Assembly: GCF_017601095.1 (NCBI RefSeq)
Contig: NZ_JAGFUX010000008.1
Coordinates: 46,120 to 110,119 of the forward strand
From: Streptococcus suis
Lineage (GTDB): Bacteria; Bacillota; Bacilli; Lactobacillales; Streptococcaceae
Reading direction: 5' to 3'
DNA: 64,000 nucleotides
Part shown: one piece after another, positions 57,392 through 64,000 of the stretch
How the letters are laid out: each line of letters starts with the position of its first letter
Position numbering within the stretch: the first letter of the stretch is position 1
The notes under the pieces: model-generated
What the model saw: only the letters and a program-made list of their open reading frames with translations
Databases searched by the model: none
Told to the model about the DNA's origin: nothing
Translations under genes and position numbers: made by a program

Positions 57392-57817
57392 TTAGTCAGC
57401 AACAGTGAATCCCATAGAACGAGCGGTACCTTCGATCATACGAATCGCAGCTTCAAGAGAGGCAGCGTTCAAGTCAGGCATTTTAGTTTCAGCAATTTCT
57501 TGTACTTGTGCACGAGTAACTGTTGCAACCTTAGTTTTGTTTGGTGTACCTGAACCTTTTTCAACACCTGCAGCTTTTTTCAAAAGAACAGCAGCTGGCG
57601 GTGTTTTAGTCACGAAAGTGAATGATTTATCTTCATACACAGAGATAACGACTGGGATAATCAAACCAGCTTGATCAGCTGTACGAGCGTTAAACTCTTT
57701 AGTGAATCCCATGATGTTGATACCTGCTTGACCAAGTGCTGGTCCGACTGGTGGAGCTGGAGTAGCTTTACCTGCAGGAATTTGAAGTTTTACGAGTTTT
57801 TCGACTTTTTTAGCCAT
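57392..57817 (-). CDS. rplK: Ribosomal protein uL11
   Basis: The 141-residue protein has [21 protein letters not shown] at its start and the C-terminal rRNA-binding domain ([10 protein letters not shown]). It forms the L11 stalk base. AGGAGG precedes the ATG. The leader carries a possible L1 binding structure. Confidence 0.98.
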   Translation of the reverse strand: MAKKVEKLVKLQIPAGKATPAPPVGPALGQAGINIMGFTKEFNARTADQAGLIIPVVISVYEDKSFTFVTKTPPAAVLLKKAAGVEKGSGTPNKTKVATVTRAQVQEIAETKMPDLNAASLEAAIRMIEGTARSMGFTVAD

Positions 57818-57835
57818 GATATAAAATCCTCCTAT

Positions 57836-57876
57836 TGTGGTTTTGGCGGTAATTACAGATTTTTACCTCCCACAAA
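57836..57876 (-). promoter_or_regulatory. Candidate L1-binding leader of the rplK-rplA operon
   Basis: In the minus-strand leader GTGG...CCAC forms an outer stem and GGTAA...TTACC an inner stem, with an asymmetric GA / GCCAAAA internal loop, 8-10 bases before the rplK ribosome binding site. An asymmetric two-helix shape is what L1 recognises on mRNA and rRNA. Confidence 0.45.
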
Positions 57877-57900
57877 TATGTGTTTTGCACATACCTTCTC

Positions 57901-57945
57901 ATTATACACTAAATTCCAAAAAAAGCAAGCATTCATGCTCACTTT
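57901..57945 (-). promoter_or_regulatory. rplK promoter overlapping an upstream terminator
   Basis: On the minus strand TTGCTT (57923-57928), 16 bases and TATAAT (57901-57906). The -35 lies inside the 3' arm of AAGTGAGCAT/ATGCTTGCTT plus T-run, the probable terminator of the thioredoxin-like gene. Confidence 0.6.
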
Positions 57946-57948
57946 TTC

Positions 57949-58425
57949 TTATTTTTCTCCTATCGCTACTCCAACCATTCGAAAAAAAGTTTCCATTTCC
58001 TCCAGGCTGGTTTTTGACCCCTTTTCCAGTCGGTCAATTTCTTGTCCGTCTGAGAAATAAGCCATGTAAGGAACTGTTTCGATGGTAAGTTGTTGACGAA
58101 AGTCCTGAATGGCCTTGTCTTCACGGTTCTCGGTATCTAAATAATAAATCTTTGGTCGCAAACTACTTGGACTTTCCGAATAGGTCATTAAAAATTGATG
58201 GCAATGAGGACAGCTTGCACGCCCCGCAAAAAGGACAAATTCTTCCCCACTTGCCAATAATGCTACAAGCTCTTCCACTTCCGTTTTATGAAATTCACTG
58301 ACTACTTCTGCATACCATCCTTGGTCCAACTGGGATTGTTCAGTTGAACCTGTAGTTGGTTGGATCAATTGGTAAATAAGGAATAGCCCACAGACAAGAA
58401 TAAGGATTCCGATAACTTTTTTCAT
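57949..58425 (-). CDS. Membrane-anchored thioredoxin-fold protein
   Basis: The 158-residue protein has one N-terminal membrane helix or uncleaved signal (about 4-21). A thioredoxin domain follows with the redox pair CPHC (GRASCPHCHQF) and the cis-Pro segment ETVPYM. It resembles bacteriocin-accessory (PedC/BrcD) thiol proteins. It probably acts outside the membrane on disulfides. No bacteriocin gene is near. Confidence 0.82.
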   Translation of the reverse strand: MKKVIGILILVCGLFLIYQLIQPTTGSTEQSQLDQGWYAEVVSEFHKTEVEELVALLASGEEFVLFAGRASCPHCHQFLMTYSESPSSLRPKIYYLDTENREDKAIQDFRQQLTIETVPYMAYFSDGQEIDRLEKGSKTSLEEMETFFRMVGVAIGEK

Positions 58426-58497
58426 TTTTTTCTCCCAGCTATTTCATTCTATTAGAAACTGGTTTACAATTACCTCATTTTTTTATAGAATGAAGCT

Positions 58498-58851
58498 ATG
58501 ATTATTCTAAAAATTGCTTCGATATTATTTTTATTTTTAACGCTAGCTGCATCTATTATTGCCATCAAACTATTCGGCTTGGAAAAGAAGGGTTGGAACT
58601 TTGCAGATATTGCCTTCCCACTCTATTTCATCGAATCCTACATCATCTCTGATCGGATGTTTTACCACAGCTTGCTTCCCCATTTGGTCCTCCTCTTGGG
58701 ATTCTTAGCTATTGGGATTGCCAGCTTCTTTCTGTTGAAAAAAAGAACTTTTTCCTACCGTCGCTTTTTCAAATTTTTCTGGCGATCTGGTTTCATTTTG
58801 ACCTTCCTCTTTTACCTAGCTCTTGTCATTACCTTGTTCACCCTGAAATAG
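58498..58851 (+). CDS. DUF3397-family membrane protein
   Basis: The 117-residue protein has four hydrophobic helices and the conserved FPLYFIESYIISDRMFYHSLLPH region of DUF3397 proteins in lactic acid bacteria. Function unknown. The ribosome binding site is weak. Confidence 0.8.
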   Translation: MIILKIASILFLFLTLAASIIAIKLFGLEKKGWNFADIAFPLYFIESYIISDRMFYHSLLPHLVLLLGFLAIGIASFFLLKKRTFSYRRFFKFFWRSGFILTFLFYLALVITLFTLK

Positions 58852-58969
58852 TAGGCTGATAATTGGCAAGTGGCTGGTCGATAAAGACAAAATCAAATCC
58901 TTCAACAATATCATGATAGAAGTTGGGAGCTGTCGCATCTGCGCCTTGCTCCCACTTCTTTTTATTCAT
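58838..58969 (-). CDS. Possible 43-residue protein coupled to the VOC gene
   Basis: ATG 58969 lies inside the last codons of the VOC-family gene (CATGAATAA), so translation could be coupled. The product (MNKKKWEQGADATAPNFYHD...) is hydrophilic and reads naturally. It overlaps the end of the convergent DUF3397 gene by 14 bases. It may be a small protein or the remnant of a longer one; I do not recognise it. Confidence 0.4.
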   Translation of the reverse strand: MNKKKWEQGADATAPNFYHDIVEGFDFVFIDQPLANYQPTISG

Positions 58970-59348
58970 GAATTTCCAAGGGCAGACCATCTGGGTCAAA
59001 GAAGAAAGCCATCTTCTTCCCATCAAAATCATCTGTTCGTAGGACTTCATGTCGAATGCCCAAACGGTCAAATTCTTCTAAGCAAGCCTCCACATCTGCA
59101 ACCTGAAAGGCGAGATGCCGAAGCCCTGTATGTTCAGGAAGAGGCAGGGCAGGACGAAGGGGAGCATCTGGTTTGATGAAAATTTCTAAGATAATATTTC
59201 CTTTTTTGACATTGAAGAGAATGTCATTTTTTTCTGGTCTGATGTGTTCATCCAACTGTTCAAAGCCCAATTTATCGACATAAAATTCTCTTGTTTGCTC
59301 ATAATTGCTGCCGATGATGGCAATATGATGGACTGCTTCAAATTTCAT
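58962..59348 (-). CDS. VOC/glyoxalase-family protein
   Basis: The 128-residue protein has two beta-alpha-beta-beta-beta units, metal-ligand-like residues (AVHHIAIIG, HTGLRHLAFQV) and ends FFDPDGLPLEIHE, as in streptococcal SMU.1112c-like VOC proteins. The substrate is unknown. Its ATG adjoins the ftsK stop codon. Confidence 0.85.
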   Translation of the reverse strand: MKFEAVHHIAIIGSNYEQTREFYVDKLGFEQLDEHIRPEKNDILFNVKKGNIILEIFIKPDAPLRPALPLPEHTGLRHLAFQVADVEACLEEFDRLGIRHEVLRTDDFDGKKMAFFFDPDGLPLEIHE

Positions 59349-61711
59349 TACTGTGTCTCCAATACCTTTCTAGGTTTGGTTCCTTCTGCTGGACCAATAA
59401 CCCCTGCGGCTTCCAATTCTTCCATGAGTCTGGTTGCTCGGTTAAAGCCGACAGATAATCGGCGTTGGATCATGGATGCGCTAGCTTTTTGCGTTTCGAC
59501 AACCAAGGCCCGTGCTTCATTAAAGAGCGGATCTCCTCCAGCATCCCCGAAACCAGTATCACCATCGCCTTCTGCCACATCACCAGGATCAAATGTCTCA
59601 TCATAATCCGCCTCAGCTTGCTCTTTGATAAAGCTCACAATGGCTTCTACATCATCATCTGAAATAAAGGAACCTTGCAGACGGACGGGGTGGTTTTCAT
59701 CAATCGGTTTAAAGAGCATGTCACCACGGCCCAAGAGTTTTTCAGCGCCATTTTCGTCTAAGATGGTCCGACTATCTGTACCGCTTGATACCGCAAAGGC
59801 AATCCGCGACGGTACATTGGCCTTAATCAAACCAGAAATAACATCAACGGATGGACGTTGGGTAGCAAGAATCATGTGAATCCCAGCTGCACGAGCTTTT
59901 TGCCCCAAACGAATAATGGCATCTTCCACTTCCTTGCTGGCTACCATCATCAGGTCGGCCAACTCGTCCACAATCACGACAATCAAGGGCAGAGGAATCT
60001 GCTTTTCATTTGAACGGCTGTTAAACTCCTCTACCTTGGCATTGTAACCTTCCAAGTTTCGAACACCAATATGGCTAAAGAGCTCATAGCGTTTTTCCAT
60101 CTCGTCCACAACTTTTTGAAGGGCACGAGCTGCCTTGCGAGGATTGGTCACTACTGGAATAAGCAAATGAGGAATATCGTTATAGACGGACAATTCAACC
60201 ATTTTAGGATCAATCATCATGAACTTGACTTGATCAGGTCCAGCCTTCATCAAGATAGAAGAAATAATCCCGTTAACCGCAACAGACTTCCCTGAGCCAG
60301 TTGAGCCTGCTACGAGCAAGTGGGGCATGCGCGCCAAGTTAAAGGAACGAACAGAGCCATTGACTGCTTTCCCAAGTGGAATCTCCAAGAGTTTGTTGGC
60401 ATCCGTTTTTGATTGTTCCCAAAGTTCGCGGAAGGGTACCATGGCCACTTCTGAGTTAGGCACTTCGATACCAACTAGGGATTTACCAGGAATCGGTGCT
60501 TCAATACGAACATCCTTAGCAGCAAGGGCCAGGGCCAAATCGTCAGCTAGATTGGAAATACGGTTAACCCGAACTCCGACTGCCGGTTTGACTTCGTACT
60601 TGGTAACGGAAGGACCAATCTCAGCTCGCTCTACTGCTACTTTAATCCCAAAGCTGGCAAAGGTTTCTTCCAAAACCTTGATGTTTTGACGGACTATTTT
60701 CTTCTCGTTTCCTTGTCCTTTTGATTTGACCGGCGCAAACAGGTCAATGGACGGTAGCTTATAAGTCAGATTTTTCTTTGGTTGAAAATCAATCTGGATA
60801 TCCTGTCCATCATCTTCAGATACAGCTTGCTGCTGAGCAGGAAGTTCTTCCTCATCTTCAATCAATAAAACTGGAAATTCATCTTCAACCTGACTATCAT
60901 ATCCTGAGATAATCGGAACTAAGGGAGCTTCCTCTTCTAATATCTCTCCCGTTTCAAGGTCCACATTTGGATGGAGAAGGGCAACTGCCTCTCTCTCTTT
61001 CGTCTCTTGTTCTAACCTAAGAGTCGCTCGTTCAGCTTCCAAGGCTGCTTGCTGCGCAGCTTTTTCCGCACGTTTTTCCTCTTTTTGAACTGCACGAAGA
61101 GCTCTTTTTTCTGCCCTATCTTGACTTGCCTGACTCATGCGCTGGCCAGCATGTCCAAGAAACTCTCCGACATCATAGACAGACCAGGGACTGATGAAAA
61201 AGAGGCCAAACAGAACCAACAAACCTGCAATTAAAAAGGTCCCAATATTGGCAAAAAGGAAGGAAACCGGCAGGTAGAGAATCCCTCCGATTAAGCCTCC
61301 ACCTAGAAATTCCGTCACCTTCAAACCAAAAAGATCCTTAAAGGCCAATTCTAAGGTATGTCCAAATAAATCTCGTCCTGTATAGACTTGATCAAAATAA
61401 GCCTGATAAGCCAACAAGAATCCCATAATGAGAAATCCGATTCCCAGGCGCGTTCCTTCCCTCTCCTTTATTTTCGGTCCTACAAATGCAATGATAAATG
61501 CCGCAATCAAACCGAGGTAGGCCAAACTACCAATCAAAAGGCGGGTTATATTATATAGTGTTATACCAACTGCACCCAAGCGCAGCATGGTAAAAATGAG
61601 TAGAAACAGGAACAGACCACGGACTACAAAATTCTGGACTGTCTGTCTCTGCGCCTGCTCAGCCTTGGTCGGTCTGCGGGTCGACTTTCCTTTTTTACTT
61701 GACTTTGCCAT
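59348..61711 (-). CDS. ftsK: DNA translocase FtsK/SpoIIIE
   Basis: The 787-residue protein has four N-terminal membrane helices (about 30-180), an Ala/Glu-rich linker and a RecA-like motor with Walker [14 protein letters not shown] and Walker [14 protein letters not shown]-terminal winged-helix gamma domain follows ([25 protein letters not shown]). It moves chromosome termini through the division septum. Confidence 0.96.
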   Translation of the reverse strand: MAKSSKKGKSTRRPTKAEQAQRQTVQNFVVRGLFLFLLIFTMLRLGAVGITLYNITRLLIGSLAYLGLIAAFIIAFVGPKIKEREGTRLGIGFLIMGFLLAYQAYFDQVYTGRDLFGHTLELAFKDLFGLKVTEFLGGGLIGGILYLPVSFLFANIGTFLIAGLLVLFGLFFISPWSVYDVGEFLGHAGQRMSQASQDRAEKRALRAVQKEEKRAEKAAQQAALEAERATLRLEQETKEREAVALLHPNVDLETGEILEEEAPLVPIISGYDSQVEDEFPVLLIEDEEELPAQQQAVSEDDGQDIQIDFQPKKNLTYKLPSIDLFAPVKSKGQGNEKKIVRQNIKVLEETFASFGIKVAVERAEIGPSVTKYEVKPAVGVRVNRISNLADDLALALAAKDVRIEAPIPGKSLVGIEVPNSEVAMVPFRELWEQSKTDANKLLEIPLGKAVNGSVRSFNLARMPHLLVAGSTGSGKSVAVNGIISSILMKAGPDQVKFMMIDPKMVELSVYNDIPHLLIPVVTNPRKAARALQKVVDEMEKRYELFSHIGVRNLEGYNAKVEEFNSRSNEKQIPLPLIVVIVDELADLMMVASKEVEDAIIRLGQKARAAGIHMILATQRPSVDVISGLIKANVPSRIAFAVSSGTDSRTILDENGAEKLLGRGDMLFKPIDENHPVRLQGSFISDDDVEAIVSFIKEQAEADYDETFDPGDVAEGDGDTGFGDAGGDPLFNEARALVVETQKASASMIQRRLSVGFNRATRLMEELEAAGVIGPAEGTKPRKVLETQ

Positions 61712-61771
61712 ATCTTCCTCAACTTTCTCAATCTCTTTATTTTATCATAATTGACAATTTTTTTCACATCA

Positions 61772-61797
61772 GAAAAAGTCCTGCATTCACAGGACCT
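61772..61797 (-). terminator. Terminator between the GH32 gene and ftsK
   Basis: On the minus strand GGTCCTG/CAGGAC with a 5-6 base loop is followed by TTTTTC. Confidence 0.75.
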
Positions 61798-61834
61798 TTC
61801 TTGGAGTGAGAGAATAATTTAGGGGGGGACAATA

Positions 61835-63187
61835 TTATTTAATTGCCCGCTGACCTTCTACATAGAAGGTTGAGGTCAAGGTTTCTTGACCGTCGTTGAC
61901 AAGGATTTCCATACAGTTGGTGTCAATCAAGACCAATAAGTCTGTTGCTCTTACAGTAACTGCTCGGCGAACCGTTGGCCACTCTTCTTCACCAGCTTGC
62001 TGGATTTTGAGGTGACTACGGTCAATATAGACTTCTTGGCTTTCCTTATCGTAACCAAATTGCAGGTAATCTTGGTCGCTTCCAAGTTTTAGTTCCAAAC
62101 TGTCTTCCAGTTTAAGAGAGAGCTTACTTGGACCTTGGATACTTTGTCCAATTTCAATATCCTTGAAGGCTTCCAAGACACTTGTTGGCAGAACTTGGTG
62201 CAATCCGTTTTCAGTCTTCTTGAGAATGCGTGGAAGGGTCATCTGACCGTACCACTTATGGCCTAAGTCATTGGTCACCAACTTGCGACCCCAGGTGTGC
62301 ATCCAGGCTACCATGACACGTTCACCTTCTGGACCTTCGGTAGTCTGAGCTGCGTAGAAGTCATGTCCGTGGTCAATTTCCTTAAAGAAATCTGCCACAA
62401 AGACCTTCTTATCCCAGTCTACACGACCTGTCACAAAGATGTTGGAGTTGATATTGGTAAAGTTATTTCCGTCTTTTTGGTAACGCATTGGAGAGATAAT
62501 CAGGTACTCTTGACCATCTACTTCAAAGTAGTCAGGACATTCCCAGACAAAGCCTTGGTTGGCCTCACCTTTCAAGAAGATAGACTCAAATTTCCAATCC
62601 GTCAGGTTGGGAGAGCTGAGTAAGACGATGCAGCCGACATTGTCCTTGTGCTTGGTTGTGACAACAGAGTAGTAGTGACCATCTTTCTCAAAAATCTTCG
62701 GATCGCGGAAGTCATTGGCAATCACTTCTTCTGGCAGTCCTTCTGCTGTTGCGACTGGATTCTGCTCGATTTTTTCAAAGTGAATACCATCAGTCGAGAA
62801 AGCCATGTTCTGAACTTGACTAACTGTCCCGTCTTCATTGACGATGTGACCTGTGTACATGAGCCAAAGGACATCATCTTTGACAATAGCAGAGCCCGAG
62901 AAACAGCCGTCTTTATCGTAAGCTTTATCAGGAGCTAGGGCAACTGGAAGCTGCTCCCAATTGACCAAGTCCTTACTTTTCGCATGACCCCAGTGCATCG
63001 GTCCCCAAACACTCTCGTAAGGGTTGAATTGGTAGAACAAATGGTATTCTCCACGGAAGTAGACAAATCCATTGGGGTCGTTAATCCAGCCTGTTTCTGG
63101 TGTTAAATGGGCTTTCGGTTTGAAAACCGGATTGACCTTTCCTTTTTCTGTCTGAATAAATTGATTGGCTTCTACTACTGTTTTCAC
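61835..63187 (-). CDS. GH32 beta-fructosidase / sucrose(-6-phosphate) hydrolase
   Basis: The 450-residue protein shows all GH32 residues: nucleophile Asp in WINDPNGF, the RDP triad in DFRDPKIF and the acid/base Glu in WECPDYF. It has no signal peptide, so it is cytosolic. The GTG start at 63187 has a GAGGAGG site. In pneumococcus the similar SusH is next to the SusX binding protein and cleaves imported sucrose or fructosides; here the binding-protein gene is broken, so the supply of substrate is uncertain. Confidence 0.9.
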   Translation of the reverse strand: MKTVVEANQFIQTEKGKVNPVFKPKAHLTPETGWINDPNGFVYFRGEYHLFYQFNPYESVWGPMHWGHAKSKDLVNWEQLPVALAPDKAYDKDGCFSGSAIVKDDVLWLMYTGHIVNEDGTVSQVQNMAFSTDGIHFEKIEQNPVATAEGLPEEVIANDFRDPKIFEKDGHYYSVVTTKHKDNVGCIVLLSSPNLTDWKFESIFLKGEANQGFVWECPDYFEVDGQEYLIISPMRYQKDGNNFTNINSNIFVTGRVDWDKKVFVADFFKEIDHGHDFYAAQTTEGPEGERVMVAWMHTWGRKLVTNDLGHKWYGQMTLPRILKKTENGLHQVLPTSVLEAFKDIEIGQSIQGPSKLSLKLEDSLELKLGSDQDYLQFGYDKESQEVYIDRSHLKIQQAGEEEWPTVRRAVTVRATDLLVLIDTNCMEILVNDGQETLTSTFYVEGQRAIK

Positions 63188-63205
63188 AGGCAGCCTCCTC
63201 TTATA

Positions 63206-63752
63206 TTACTGATTTGCTTTGTATTGATCGTAGTATTTTTGCTTGATAGCTAACCAATCAGAAAGACCATAGCTTTCCAATTCTTTCAAGTAGCTATCCC
63301 ACTCTTCTTCGATACCACCGTTTACAATCCATTCTGCACGTTTACGGTAGATGAAGTCGTTCATATCTGCTTCAACTTGGGCAATCTTATCCAAATCTTC
63401 TTGTTCCATGAAGACACGAGGGTAGATATCATCGTTGGTCACATAGTCAAGATAGGTTTCATGCATCAAATCCAAACGCCATTTGGCATCGTCTGGCATT
63501 GTTGTCACAGTTCCGTAGTACTCATCAAGAATAGCAAGTGGTCCACCAACTTCTGTCTTCTGACGCAATTCGCCCGGTGCAGTACCGTTCAACGGCAAGT
63601 GTTTCAAGCTATCTGTCGCTGCATCGTATTCGAAGATGTTTTGTTGGGTTTCATCACCATAGGTACCCCAGTTGTTTTGAACAGACTGGATTGGTTTGTA
63701 TTGGGCATCGATCCACTTGGCTGTCAATTCCAAGTTTTTTGAAACGTTTCAT
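63206..63752 (-). pseudogene. Remnant of a sugar ABC transporter binding protein (SusX-like)
   Basis: The frame from 63733 down (a TTG, no ribosome binding site) encodes only the last ~175 residues of a family 1 extracellular binding protein (LTAKWIDAQYKP..., ending SDWLAIKQKYYDQYKANQ). A signal peptide and N-lobe are missing. Just upstream, ATG 63752 reads MKRFKKLG, the look of a lipoprotein signal start, but it is out of frame with the rest. An internal deletion joining the first codons to the last third, near the shared AAAAACTTGGA, would explain both. The permease genes usually found beside it are also absent. Confidence 0.75.
63740..63751. promoter_or_regulatory. Palindrome TGAAACGTTTCA
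   Basis: A perfect 12-bp palindrome of the LacI/GalR operator type (a SusR or CcpA-like site). It overlaps the start codon of the broken gene, so it may be partly coding coincidence. Confidence 0.35.
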
Positions 63753-63793
63753 TTTTCTTATAAAAATAAAACCAACCGTTTATTGATGATTTT

Positions 63794-63822
63794 ATTTTAA
63801 CATTGTAACCGTTTTCTGTAAA
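63794..63822 (-). promoter_or_regulatory. Promoter with cre site for the sus remnant and GH32 gene
   Basis: On the minus strand TTTACA (63817-63822), 17 bases and TAAAAT (63794-63799). TGTAACCGTTTTCT (63804-63817, plus strand) matches the cre consensus at 13 of 14 positions and fills the spacer. Confidence 0.65.
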
Positions 63823-63898
63823 CTGCTTTTTAAAAATTTTGGGAACTATATACTAGTTTACACCACCAACAACATATAGTATTTCCGATAATATTAAA

Positions 63899-63927
63899 AA
63901 AGGCGACTTCCAAGCAGAAATCGTCTT
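63899..63927 (-). terminator. Possible terminator of the partial gene at the window end
   Basis: On the minus strand AAAAGACGATTTC pairs imperfectly with GAAGTCGCCTTTT; T residues follow. Confidence 0.45.
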
Positions 63928-64000
63928 TTAATAATGTCTAAATTCTTCTGGATGTTCGGTCATATACTCTGCCAACCATTCCATACCATAGGCTATTTCA
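63928..64000 (-). CDS. C-terminal end of an unidentified protein (5' part outside window)
   Basis: The minus-strand frame open at base 64000 reads EIAYGMEWLAEYMTEHPEEF and ends RHY-stop at 63928. Only about 23 residues are visible, too few to assign. A terminator-like hairpin directly follows, which supports a real gene end. Confidence 0.5.
   Translation of the reverse strand, partial: EIAYGMEWLAEYMTEHPEEFRHY

Overview
The window is chromosomal DNA of a low-GC Firmicute, and the gene content points to a Streptococcus, most probably Streptococcus suis. The evidence is the pneumococcus-like gene blocks (era-mutM-coaE-pmrA-rpmG-secG-rnr-smpB-tehB; the nanE-satABC-yhcH-nanA-nanK sialic acid cluster), YSIRK/LPxTG surface proteins, a DpnII-type GATC restriction-modification cassette, extended -10 promoters and strong AGGAGG ribosome binding sites. 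The species call is inference; no rRNA gene is present. Most genes lie on the minus strand.

Layout. 1-2549: N-terminal part of a very large IgA1-protease-type surface metalloprotease that runs off the window. 2.8-6.9 kb: an MacB/FtsX-type ABC system with a long extracellular coiled coil. 7-8.9 kb: a small unknown gene, a membrane protein and thiol peroxidase. 9.08-12.22 kb: an AT-rich restriction-modification operon (two methylases, two different nucleases) on the opposite strand. 12.2-14.7 kb: a copper-exporting ATPase under CopY-type operators. 14.8-23.7 kb: the housekeeping run tehB-smpB-rnr, secG-rpmG-pmrA-coaE-mutM, era-dgkA-ybeY. 23.9-32.7 kb: the complete sialic acid uptake and catabolism operon, with its RpiR-type regulator at the far end. 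32.8-36.5 kb: a heterodimeric drug-type ABC exporter preceded by a leader peptide and attenuator. 36.7-39.7 kb: tRNA-Thr and the feo ferrous iron operon. 39.9-46.4 kb: a 2167-residue LPxTG protein with a GH95 alpha-L-fucosidase domain. 46.6-54 kb: acetyltransferases, phoH, a D,D-carboxypeptidase, panE, cvfB, frr, pyrH. 54.1-55.1 kb: an AT-rich GT14-type glycosyltransferase. 55.5-61.7 kb: a GST-like protein, rplA/rplK, small genes and ftsK. 61.8-64 kb: a GH32 fructosidase behind the wreck of a sugar-binding protein gene.

How it fits together. Several parts concern host glycoproteins: a surface protease, a surface fucosidase, sialic acid import and breakdown, and a fructosyl hydrolase. The nan, fucosidase and sus promoters all carry cre-like sites, so CcpA catabolite control probably links them. 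Copper and iron transport and peroxide defence form a second theme.

Most interesting points: (1) a translational attenuator upstream of the exporter pair, in which the end of a 22-codon leader can pair with the 3' arm of the intrinsic terminator; (2) a second, unplaced PD-(D/E)XK nuclease in the DpnII-type cassette, with a leaderless extended -10 promoter; (3) a modular intergenic repeat in two copies with conserved ends and unrelated centres; (4) paired palindromes that may be the nan operator; (5) a sugar-binding protein gene apparently deleted through a short direct repeat.
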